Assembly: GCA_031459765.1 (NCBI GenBank)
Contig: JAVKHY010000001.1
Span: 347,701 to 411,700, forward strand
Source: Armatimonadota bacterium
GTDB taxonomy: Bacteria > Sysuimicrobiota > Sysuimicrobiia > Sysuimicrobiales > Kaftiobacteriaceae
DNA length: 64,000 bases
Direction: 5' to 3'
The notes beneath the pieces are model-generated. The model was not told the origin of the DNA. It did not search any database and saw only the letters and a list, made by a program, of their open reading frames with translations. Made by a program: the position numbers and the translations under genes. Numbering within the stretch: position 1 is the first letter of the stretch; every line of letters starts with the position of its first letter. Positions 31,480-39,566 of the stretch are shown piece after piece.

Positions 31480-32817
31480 ATGAGGAGGCCTGCGCTCGCC
31501 ATTGCGGCGGTAGTGGTGGTGGTTGTGGCGGTCGTGCTGATCCTCGTCTTCCGTCCGACCCGGCCGACGGCGCCGGCGGAGATCCTCGTCGGCGTCCCGG
31601 CCCCGTTGACCGGTATCTACGCTGGGTTCGGCGAAGGCTTTGTGTTCGGGATGAGAGCCGCTGTGGACGATGTGAACCGGCAGGGCGGGGTACGGGTCCA
31701 GCAGTATGGGGCGCGGATCCCGATGCGGCTCATCGTGGTCAACACGGAGAGCGACCCGGCCAAGGCCGGTGCCCTGGCCGAAGATCTCGTGACCCGCAGC
31801 AAGGTACACTTCCTGGCGGCAGGCGACCAGCCGCCGCCGATGCACCCCGGCGTCGCCACCGTGGCCGATCGGTACGAGATCCCCTACGTCATGTCCACGG
31901 GGCCGCTCGAGCCCTCCACGGCCATGCGCAACGAGGTCGAAGGCCGCTGGAAGTATACCTGGGCCACCGGATTGTTCGCGATCGTGACACCGGCTCCGGC
32001 CGGAGACTTCAGGGCCGGACCCGGATATACCATCGTCGATACCTGGAAGGCGATGCTCGACCTGTACGGCAATCAGACGAACAAGAAGGTGGCCGTTTTC
32101 GCCTCCGACGATCCGGACGGTGTCGGTTGGTTCGCCCTCTTCTCCAAGACGCTGCAGGAGTGGGGATACACCGTGATCGGCACGGAGAGGAAGCTCGGCC
32201 TGACCCCGATGGATACCGCCGACTTCAGCCCGATCATTCGAAGGTGGAAGGATGAGCAGGCGGAGATCCTCTGGGGCAACGCGCCTGCGCCCTTCGTGGG
32301 GACCCTCCTCAGGCAGGCCGCGGCGCTGGGGTTCAAGCCGAAGATGGTCTCGATCGGCCGTGCCCCTCTGTTCTACGAGGACGTCTCGGCCTGGGGCGGG
32401 GATCTGCCCTTGGGCATCGGCGTGGAGATCTGGTGGGATCCCTCCTTCCAGAATTCTCCCGGGATCGGCGGGACGACCCCCCAGTCCCTGGCCGAGCGGT
32501 GGGCCAAGGATACGGGCCGGCAGCTGAACCGCAACATCGGCCCCGGGTACCGCATCATCCAGGTCCTCATCGATGCCATCGAGCGCGCCGGGGTACTGGA
32601 TGGGCCGGCGGTCAACGCCGCCCTGGCCAAGACCGACCTGCTCACCATCGGGCACCGGGTCAAGTTCGATGAGAATCAGTTCAGCCGGGGCCCCCTCGTC
32701 TTCGGGCAATGGGTGAAGACGGACAAACCGTGGGTGTGGGAGTTGCCCGTGGTCTTTTCGAAGCATGACTTCATAAAGGCCACCGCCGCCCCAATCTTCC
32801 CCATCCCCTCCAGGTAG
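31480..32817 (+). CDS. Branched-chain-amino-acid-type ABC transporter substrate-binding protein
   Basis: 445 residues with an N-terminal membrane segment (about 5-24, very Val-rich) serving as signal or anchor. Type I periplasmic fold of the LivK/urea/amide family: LVGVPAPLTGIYAGFGEGF, ADDVNRQGG-like AVDDVNRQGG, and KVAVFASDDPDG. The family binds amino acids, amides, aromatic acids and many other small ligands. First gene of a complete operon divergent from IclR, so the ligand is probably the substrate broken down by the minus-strand enzymes. Confidence 0.9.
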   Translation: MRRPALAIAAVVVVVVAVVLILVFRPTRPTAPAEILVGVPAPLTGIYAGFGEGFVFGMRAAVDDVNRQGGVRVQQYGARIPMRLIVVNTESDPAKAGALAEDLVTRSKVHFLAAGDQPPPMHPGVATVADRYEIPYVMSTGPLEPSTAMRNEVEGRWKYTWATGLFAIVTPAPAGDFRAGPGYTIVDTWKAMLDLYGNQTNKKVAVFASDDPDGVGWFALFSKTLQEWGYTVIGTERKLGLTPMDTADFSPIIRRWKDEQAEILWGNAPAPFVGTLLRQAAALGFKPKMVSIGRAPLFYEDVSAWGGDLPLGIGVEIWWDPSFQNSPGIGGTTPQSLAERWAKDTGRQLNRNIGPGYRIIQVLIDAIERAGVLDGPAVNAALAKTDLLTIGHRVKFDENQFSRGPLVFGQWVKTDKPWVWELPVVFSKHDFIKATAAPIFPIPSR

Positions 32818-32851
32818 GACGGAGGCACCCCGGGGTCTGCTCGGGTCGCGG

Positions 32852-33580
32852 GTGGTGGGTGTGGATCGCCCCCTGCTCTCGCTGGTCCGGGTCACCAAGC
32901 GCTTCGGGGGCCTGGTGGCCGTCCGGGAACTGGACTGCACCGTGCAATCCGGCGAAGTCGTCGGCCTGATCGGTCCCAACGGGGCGGGCAAGACGACCGT
33001 GCTCAACATCATCTCCGGCGAGCAGCGGTGTGACTCCGGAAGGGTGTGGTTTCGAGGGCGGGAGACGACCGGGTACCCGCCCCACCGCATCTGCCGTCTG
33101 GGGATCGCCAGGACCTACCAGATTCCCCAGCCCTTTGCCAGCCTGACGGTTCGGCAGAACGTTTTGGTCGCCGCGACCTTCGGGGCCCGTCTGGCTCCGG
33201 TGGAGGCCGAGCGCGAGACCGCGCGGGTTCTCGATCTCGTTGAGCTCGCGGCCTGGCAGGAGGCGCGGGCGGGAGGGTTGCTGGGCGATGCGTTGAGGCG
33301 ATTGGAACTGGCCAGGAGTCTTGCCGCCAGGCCCAGCCTGATCCTGTTGGACGAGGTGGGGGCCGGTCTGACCGAGCCGGAGATCGCAAAGTTCCTGGCC
33401 ATCCTCAAACGAGTGCGTGATGCGGGCGTGACCATCCTGCTGGTAGAGCACGTCATGAGGGTGATCACGGACGCCGTGGACCGGGTGATTGTGATGGCTC
33501 AGGGCGCCAAGATCGCCGAGGGCACGCCGGCCGAGGTCATGCGCAGCCGCAGCGTGATGGAAGCCTACCTGGGACAGTAG
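32852..33580 (+). CDS. livG: ABC transporter ATPase, LivG type
   Basis: 242 residues. Walker A GPNGAGKTTV, Q-loop region ARTYQIPQPFASLT and Walker B LILLDEVGAGL. The ABC signature is degenerate: where LivG proteins normally have a Gly-rich LSGG-like motif the sequence is LLGDALRRLELARSLA. The switch His lies in LLVEHVM. Energises the permeases encoded just downstream. The GTG at 32852 follows the binding-protein gene by 34 bases. Confidence 0.92.
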   Translation: MVGVDRPLLSLVRVTKRFGGLVAVRELDCTVQSGEVVGLIGPNGAGKTTVLNIISGEQRCDSGRVWFRGRETTGYPPHRICRLGIARTYQIPQPFASLTVRQNVLVAATFGARLAPVEAERETARVLDLVELAAWQEARAGGLLGDALRRLELARSLAARPSLILLDEVGAGLTEPEIAKFLAILKRVRDAGVTILLVEHVMRVITDAVDRVIVMAQGAKIAEGTPAEVMRSRSVMEAYLGQ

Positions 33581-33594
33581 CGGGGAGCCGCCCG

Positions 33595-34326
33595 ATGGCC
33601 GGGGGACAACCTCAAACCACACTGCTCAAAGTCAGCGAGATCGACGTCCTCTACGGCTCCTTCCAGGCGTTGTGGGGCGTATCCCTGGAGGTGAGGGCCG
33701 GGGAGATGGTCGCCCTCGTCGGTGCCAACTCCTCGGGCAAATCGACGCTGCTGAACGCGATCTCGGGGTTTCTGCGCCCGGCCCGGGGCCGCATCGAGTT
33801 CGAGGGCAGGGACATCACCCGGGACGACCCCTGGCGCACGGTCGATCTCGGTATCGCCCATGTCCCGGAGGGACGGCGCCTGTTTCCCGACCTCACCGTG
33901 CTGGACAATCTCATCCTGGGGTCCTACAGCGCCAGGGCCAGAGCGCGGAGGGCGGCCAATCTGGACGCCGTCTTCACCCTCTTCCCCAGGCTGGCCCAGC
34001 GCAGGCACCAGGTTGCCAAGACCCTCAGCGGAGGGGAGCAGCAGATGCTGGCGCTGGGGCGCGGTTTGATGTCCGCTCCGGCGTTGCTGCTCCTGGACGA
34101 GATGTCCCTGGGTCTCGCGCCGGTCGTCGTCGGTGAGCTGTATCGGACGCTGCAGCAGATCAGGGCCGCGGGCGTGGCCATCCTCTTCGTCGAACAGAAC
34201 GTGAAGCAGAGTCTTGGGCAGGCCGACCGGGCGTACATTCTGGAGAAGGGACGCATCGTCCTGAGCGGGGAGGCGGCGGTCCTCCGAGAAACGGAAGAGG
34301 TCAAGCGGGCCTATTTCGGTGTGTGA
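33595..34326 (+). CDS. livF: ABC transporter ATPase, LivF type
   Basis: 243 residues. Walker A VGANSSGKSTLL, HVPEGRRLFPDLTVLDNL, a canonical LSGGEQQMLALGRGLM signature, Walker B LLLLDEMSLGLAP and switch FVEQNV. Partners LivG in the same operon; the canonical signature here contrasts with the degenerate one in the preceding gene. Confidence 0.94.
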   Translation: MAGGQPQTTLLKVSEIDVLYGSFQALWGVSLEVRAGEMVALVGANSSGKSTLLNAISGFLRPARGRIEFEGRDITRDDPWRTVDLGIAHVPEGRRLFPDLTVLDNLILGSYSARARARRAANLDAVFTLFPRLAQRRHQVAKTLSGGEQQMLALGRGLMSAPALLLLDEMSLGLAPVVVGELYRTLQQIRAAGVAILFVEQNVKQSLGQADRAYILEKGRIVLSGEAAVLRETEEVKRAYFGV

Positions 34327-34348
34327 CCGCCCCAACGGGTACTGAGCG

Positions 34349-35218
34349 ATGAGTGCAGCCGTACCCTGGGACCTGGTCGCGCCCATGATCATGGGCGCTC
34401 TTTTGGGCGGACTCTACGCCCTGGTCGCCCTGGGCCTGTCTCTGGTCTTCGGTGTGATGAAGCTCATCAACGTGGCCCACGGCGACTTCGTGGTGTTGGG
34501 CAGCTACGCCGCCTATGCCGGGATGTCCCTGGGCCTGGATCCCATCCTCAGTCTCCTCGTGGGCGTCCCCGCCTTCGGGGTGTTGGGTTTTTTGTTGTAC
34601 CGGTTCCTGATGCACCGCGCCTCCGGGATCTCGGCGGAGGCCCCGCTGATCGTGGCCTTCGGCCTTTCCATCGTCCTGCAGAATGCGATCCAGATCGCCT
34701 GGTCCCCGTTGTCCAGAGGGCTGACGACGTCCTACATCCTGGTCAGCCTCAGGTTCGGGTCTGCCGACATTCCTCTGGTCTACCTGCTCGATCTCGTCGC
34801 CGCGCTCATCGTCATGGCCGCGCTGGACGGATTCCTCCGCCGGACCTACCTGGGGAGGGCGGTCACCGCCGCCTCGCAGGATGCCAGGGCCGCGCAGCTC
34901 GTGGGCATCAACACCGACACCATCCACGCGCTGGCCTTTGCCATCGCCACGGCCACCGCCGCCATCGCCGGTGTCTTCCTCGGGTTGACCTATCCCTTCA
35001 CCCCGTCGTCGGGCGTGGCCTACCTGATCATCGCCTTTGGGGTCGTGATCATCGGCGGCCTGGGCAGTATGCTAGGCACGTTCCTGGGAGGGATCATCCT
35101 GGGGCTGGCCCAGTCGCTGGGGGGCCACTTCTTCGGCGCCGCAGCGCAGATGCTGCCCGTCTACCTCACGGTGCTCGTGTTGCTGGCCCTGAGGCCGCAG
35201 GGACTCTTTGGTCGCTAG
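34349..35218 (+). CDS. livH: ABC transporter permease, LivH type
   Basis: 289 residues, about eight membrane helices. LivH features: GLLGGLYALVALGLSLVFGVM-like start, INVAHGDFVVLGSYAAY, TYLGRAVTAASQDARAAQLVGI (the loop that contacts the ATPase) and AFGVVIIGGLGSMLGTFLGG. Forms the membrane channel with LivM. Confidence 0.93.
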   Translation: MSAAVPWDLVAPMIMGALLGGLYALVALGLSLVFGVMKLINVAHGDFVVLGSYAAYAGMSLGLDPILSLLVGVPAFGVLGFLLYRFLMHRASGISAEAPLIVAFGLSIVLQNAIQIAWSPLSRGLTTSYILVSLRFGSADIPLVYLLDLVAALIVMAALDGFLRRTYLGRAVTAASQDARAAQLVGINTDTIHALAFAIATATAAIAGVFLGLTYPFTPSSGVAYLIIAFGVVIIGGLGSMLGTFLGGIILGLAQSLGGHFFGAAAQMLPVYLTVLVLLALRPQGLFGR

Positions 35219-35225
35219 GGTGAGG

Positions 35226-36215
35226 ATGAAGGCTGGTGTCCGACCCCGCGGGGTCGAAGCGGCAGCGTTCCTGGCAGGGGCGGTCGCCCTGGCCGCGCTG
35301 CCCCTGGCCGGCGTCCCCCGAAGCTGGCTCCTCTACCTGGTGTACTTCTCCCTCTACCTGGCCATGGCCAACATGTGGAACCTGCTGGCCGGCTACTCCG
35401 GTCTCGTCTCACTCTGCCAGCCGGCCTTCATCGGGCTGGCCGGGTACACCCTCGCCGTGGTGACCTGGGTCAATCTGCCGTTCTCTCTGGGGATCGTCGG
35501 CGGGGGCGCAATCGCGGCGCTTTTCGCCCTCGTGATCTCCGTCCCGGTCTTTCGGCTGCGGGGGATGTACTTCGCCATCGGCACGCTGGTCATCCCGGAA
35601 GCGCTGCGGACCGTTTTCTTGCTCTGGAAGCCCGTGGGGGGGGAGCTCCAGGGGCGGGGCGCGGGCTACGTGATCAAGGGCATCGCCGGGGTATCCATGA
35701 CGGAACTCTACTGGCTCGCCCTCGCCGTCGGGGTGGCTTCGGTTTTCCTGATGCGCCGCCTCCTGAGGTCGCGATTCGGATTGGGTCTCTGGGCGATTCG
35801 CGACAACGAGAGGACGGCGGCCAGCGCCGGGGTGCCCGTCTTCCAGCTGAAGCTGTACGCTTTCATCGTGGCCGCCTTCATCACCGGGCTGGCCGGCGCC
35901 ATCTTCTACGTGTACCAGGGGTACGTGGAGCCCACCAGCGCCTTCGGCGTGCGGTGGACGATGATCGTGATCCTGTGCACCGTGATCGGCGGCATGGGTA
36001 CCGAGGGGGGCCCCCTGGCCGGGACGCTCATCGTCCTGTTCTTGAATTTCCTTCTGGCCAGATATGGAGGAGTGAGCCTGCTCATCCAGGGCGCGGTGCT
36101 GGTGGGGATCATGCTTCTGGCGCCGCGGGGAGTGATGGGGGTTGTCGGTCAGCTGCGGGCTGCGCAGCGCCTGTCACCTCCGAATGGTCAGGGTTCCCTT
36201 CCCCGGGAGACCTAG
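35226..36215 (+). CDS. livM: ABC transporter permease, LivM type
   Basis: About 329 residues, eight to nine membrane helices. LivM features: NMWNLLAGYSGLVSLCQPAF, VFRLRGMYFAIGTLVIPEALR, RDNERTAASAGVPVFQLKL and VIGGMGTEGGPLAGTLIVLF. ATG 35226 lies eight bases beyond the livH stop; an in-frame TTG at 35208 would overlap livH. Last gene of the first Liv operon. Its end overlaps the stop of the convergent vWA lipoprotein gene by four bases. Confidence 0.92.
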   Translation: MKAGVRPRGVEAAAFLAGAVALAALPLAGVPRSWLLYLVYFSLYLAMANMWNLLAGYSGLVSLCQPAFIGLAGYTLAVVTWVNLPFSLGIVGGGAIAALFALVISVPVFRLRGMYFAIGTLVIPEALRTVFLLWKPVGGELQGRGAGYVIKGIAGVSMTELYWLALAVGVASVFLMRRLLRSRFGLGLWAIRDNERTAASAGVPVFQLKLYAFIVAAFITGLAGAIFYVYQGYVEPTSAFGVRWTMIVILCTVIGGMGTEGGPLAGTLIVLFLNFLLARYGGVSLLIQGAVLVGIMLLAPRGVMGVVGQLRAAQRLSPPNGQGSLPRET

Positions 36216-39103
36216 CGCGGCATGAGGACGAACCGGTCGCCCCGGAGGGAGATCGCGAACACGGCGGTCTGGTCGGCGACGACCGTGACGTTCGCCGTCA
36301 GTGTATCGTCGGCCGCCTGGACGACGACCTTGTAGCGTCCGGGTGGCAGCTCGTCGCCGAGGTCTCCGGCCTCGCCTTGGGCCACGACACGTCCGGCGGT
36401 GTCGAAGATCTTGTACGGGAACCGGTCGGTGGTGGCCAGCCGCAGCGCCCGGGCCAGCGCGGCGCCGCTCGGCGCGCTGTAGTAGCGCCCTCCGGTGGCC
36501 CCGGCGAACGTCGCGAGCTGACGCTCGGCCTGCTGCCCTTTCAACGTGAAGCCCACAATGTTCAAGGTGACGTCGAGGCCGGCGGCTTTCATCTGGGCCG
36601 CCGCCTTTGCCGGGTCGCCCCGGCAGGACTCCTCTCCGTCGGTGATCAGGACAATGAATCCGCCGCCGAGCGGCCTGAGGTCGGCCGCCGCCTGGAGCGC
36701 CGAGTAAACTAGCGGCGTTTCTCCTCGCGGGCGGAGGGAGGTCAGGGCGGAGAGGAACCGGGTCCGATCCAGCCTGCTGATGGGCACCATGAGTTCGCTG
36801 TCCCGGCAGGTCTGCGGGGACGTGGAGGGCAGTCGGTGTCCGTAGACGCGCAGGCCGACGTTGAAGTCGTCCGGCAGTCTGGCCACGACGCTCCTGAGGA
36901 CGGTGAGCGCGGTTTGCCAGCGGGTGCTGGTTCCCAGCCGCGCGTTCATCGAACCGGAGACGTCCAGGACGATTTCAAGGTTACGCCGGACCGGTCCGAC
37001 GCGGCGGAGCGCACTGGTTACCTGGATCCGCCCCGTCAGTGCGGCGGTGATCTGCTCCGGCCCCCCGGCGAGACAGATGGCGGCCCACATGGTGTGGGCG
37101 AAGTCGGATTCGCCGGCGGTATTCATGCGCGGCCAGGCGCCGATCGGTTTCTGGTGGGCGAGCAGGAAGCGTACTGCCTTCTGGAGCGGCGGGCTCCCTA
37201 TGTCTCCCCCGGCATCGCGCAGCGCGCAGAGGGCCTGGCCTGTGGCGAAGGCGTTTGAGCCACTCTGTGTGCCGGCCTCTTTCCACCCACCGTCCGCAGC
37301 CTGCTCGGTCACCAGTTCCTGCGCGAGAGCGGCGGCGGCGCGCCGCTGCTCCGGATTGCCCAGGCGGGACAGCGCCATGATCTTGAATGCTTTGTCCTGG
37401 GTGGTCTGGGTGGCGGCGTCGGCGATCCACGCCACCGCGCAGTCGGCGGCCCGCCTGAACTGCGGATCACCGGTCTCCGCGGCCGCGCGGGCGAATGCCG
37501 CCGCGCTGTTTGCCGTGGTCAATATCGACCCCTGGTTGATCGGCGGCCGCACATTGTCTATCGTGATCTCGCCGGCCGGCTGCTGCCGTGGGAGCAGCCA
37601 GCGCAGGGCTTTGAGCAAGGTGGCGTCCTCGCGGACGCTGGCGAATTGATCGACGGCGGTCAGCCCGACGGCGGCGAACTGCGTGGCGGTCACCTGGCCG
37701 TCGTTGTGGTAGCTCCCGTCGGGATTCTGGCGCTCGCGTGTGAGCTGGATCAGCTGCTGGTAGGCGTCCTCGTTGATGATGTAGTCGTTGGCCCGGGCCT
37801 CCGCGAGGCCCATGATCACCTGCCCCTGGACGTGGCAGCCGAAACACTTGTGCGTCCGCTGCCAGCTCACCGATTGAGACTGCAGCCATTCCAGGCCGGC
37901 CTGCGCCGCCTGCCTGCTCGTACGCCTCCAGTGGCGCTGCGCCGCGGCGTGGCTGAGGTAGCGCGGGTCGATCGGTACGTGGTCACGATCCCCGGGCCCT
38001 TTCCACAGTAGAGAGAGTCTGCCCCTCGGGACCTCCTCCACGGTGCCCAGTCGTATGGTGTGCGGGGAGGAATCGAGCGTGAGAGTTCTCTCGTCTGCCG
38101 GCGCCTGCATGGGATGCGGCAGAATCAACCGACCGTCGATGTACAGGAACGAGACGCCGTCGCCCAGGAACAGAAACTCGTAGCGGCCGGACGTGGGCGG
38201 GGTCAGCAATCCCTCCCACTCTATCCAGAACTTGTTTTCGATGAGGGGCGTCACCGGCGGCGTGTTCCACTCGAGCGCGAACGTTTGGGCAAGGCCGGTC
38301 TTCCTCATGCTGTTGTACGTGTGGTCGGCGAAGAGGCGAATCACCAGGCCGGGGTGGACGGCGCCGATCGCGGTGACGACAAACTCGGCGCCCCGCGTGG
38401 CGCCTGAGCGCGCGGTGATCTCGACACGGTAGCGCCCGGCCTTCCACCCACCCGCCGGGCGGACCAGCGACGCCGCTCCCTCGGTGTCCCGGTCCACAGC
38501 GGCCGACGAGGTGGACATCACCGTCCCCGGCGCAACCCCCTCGACCTTTAGCGCAATCCACTTCACCTGCACCTCGCTGCGGGCGCTCACCTCTGCGACC
38601 TTCCACACCGCGTAGACGGCGGGCGCCGTCGCCGGCACCGCATAGACGGGACGCACTCCCGCCGCATCGAGCGCGACGACGGCCCGTGCGATGCGCATCC
38701 CCCGGGGCGGTGCGGGCTGCGCCAGCGGAGAACCGGACGGCGGCGTGAGACACGCCCGGGATGCGGCGGAGGAAGCCGGGCCGGCGGGCGCAGCCGCTGC
38801 AGGTGCCGACGGCAAGGACCGCGTGGCGGATGACTGCGCGCCGGCGGCCGCAGGCGGAGCGGGCGACTGCCCTTGCGCTCCCGCCTCCTCACCGGCTGGA
38901 GGGGGTGCGACGGCCGAGGGTTCCCCGGGAGCATCCGGAGGCCGCGGAGCGGCGGCCGGGGCGGGGCGAGCTGGACTCTCGCCGGAGGGAGGCCGGGCAG
39001 GTGACTGGCATCCGGCGGCGGCGATGGCCAGCGCCAGGCTCAGGACCAGCCCGGCCCGCAGCGCGCCCGCGCTAGAGCGGGATCCCCGCTGACTTCCGGT
39101 CAC
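36212..39103 (-). CDS. Lipoprotein with PA14-like, haem-c motif, alpha-toroid repeat and vWA domains
   Basis: 963 residues. Signal peptide ending AIAAAGC (lipid Cys32), then a long Pro/Ala-rich linker. A beta domain near residue 200-260 precedes a PA14-like domain (IEWEGLLTPPTSGRYEFLFL, GVSFLYIDGRLIL). A CFGCH haem-c motif follows (residues 420-424). About 250 residues of helical repeats (LEWLQSQ, QNPDGSYHND, LLPRQQ, DGGWKEAG, LLAHQKPIGAWP) resemble the alpha/alpha toroid of squalene-cyclase-like proteins. Then a vWA domain with the MIDAS DVSGS (Asp714, Ser716, Ser718) and ITDGEESC, and a short PEGA-like end. GTG 39103 is chosen; it avoids overlap with the upstream gene. I know no named family with this order. 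Outer-surface, possibly haem- and Mg-dependent adhesion or sensing. Confidence 0.85.
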   Translation of the reverse strand: MTGSQRGSRSSAGALRAGLVLSLALAIAAAGCQSPARPPSGESPARPAPAAAPRPPDAPGEPSAVAPPPAGEEAGAQGQSPAPPAAAGAQSSATRSLPSAPAAAAPAGPASSAASRACLTPPSGSPLAQPAPPRGMRIARAVVALDAAGVRPVYAVPATAPAVYAVWKVAEVSARSEVQVKWIALKVEGVAPGTVMSTSSAAVDRDTEGAASLVRPAGGWKAGRYRVEITARSGATRGAEFVVTAIGAVHPGLVIRLFADHTYNSMRKTGLAQTFALEWNTPPVTPLIENKFWIEWEGLLTPPTSGRYEFLFLGDGVSFLYIDGRLILPHPMQAPADERTLTLDSSPHTIRLGTVEEVPRGRLSLLWKGPGDRDHVPIDPRYLSHAAAQRHWRRTSRQAAQAGLEWLQSQSVSWQRTHKCFGCHVQGQVIMGLAEARANDYIINEDAYQQLIQLTRERQNPDGSYHNDGQVTATQFAAVGLTAVDQFASVREDATLLKALRWLLPRQQPAGEITIDNVRPPINQGSILTTANSAAAFARAAAETGDPQFRRAADCAVAWIADAATQTTQDKAFKIMALSRLGNPEQRRAAAALAQELVTEQAADGGWKEAGTQSGSNAFATGQALCALRDAGGDIGSPPLQKAVRFLLAHQKPIGAWPRMNTAGESDFAHTMWAAICLAGGPEQITAALTGRIQVTSALRRVGPVRRNLEIVLDVSGSMNARLGTSTRWQTALTVLRSVVARLPDDFNVGLRVYGHRLPSTSPQTCRDSELMVPISRLDRTRFLSALTSLRPRGETPLVYSALQAAADLRPLGGGFIVLITDGEESCRGDPAKAAAQMKAAGLDVTLNIVGFTLKGQQAERQLATFAGATGGRYYSAPSGAALARALRLATTDRFPYKIFDTAGRVVAQGEAGDLGDELPPGRYKVVVQAADDTLTANVTVVADQTAVFAISLRGDRFVLMPR

Positions 39104-39125
39104 CGCGGGCCCCGGCGGCGGATGA

Positions 39126-39470
39126 TCACGCCGCGTATCGCTTCGCGTACATGCTGACGAACGGGATGGTGAACGTCCTGCCGTTGTACGCCTGGACCGC
39201 ATAGTAGATCGACAGGATCAGCCAGGCCAGCCAGAAGATGGGCGCCGTGAACAGGAAGATGAGCCATCCCAGAAACGGGATGCGCACGAAGATCTGCAGC
39301 GCCACCCAGACGATAAACCAGGCGATCCCCCAGAACAGCGCGGTCCACCCGTGGAGCCGCATGAAGGGATCTTTCTTCATGTCGGTGACGACGATGATGA
39401 GAGCGATGATCCAGATCGGATACCCCAGCGCGGCCAGCAGGCGATTCTCGTTGCCTTTGGTCTCTTCCAT
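39126..39470 (-). CDS. DUF4870-like small membrane protein
   Basis: 114 residues with three to four hydrophobic helices (GYPIWIIALIIVVTD, ALFWGIAWFIVWVALQIFV, LIFLFTAPIFWLAWLILSIYY). The pattern of an N-terminal ENRLLAALGYPIW, then KKDPFMRLHGWTALFWG matches the Tic20/DUF4870-like group. No reaction is known. It sits between two lipoprotein genes in the same direction. Confidence 0.75.
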   Translation of the reverse strand: MEETKGNENRLLAALGYPIWIIALIIVVTDMKKDPFMRLHGWTALFWGIAWFIVWVALQIFVRIPFLGWLIFLFTAPIFWLAWLILSIYYAVQAYNGRTFTIPFVSMYAKRYAA

Positions 39471-39566
39471 GGACGAACCCCCCTCGCTGTGTGATCGATG
39501 CCGGCGCCCCTCCGGGGGAGCCTTGGAGGCAGCCTTCCAGACCGGTGCCCTGACCTCCTGGGGATT

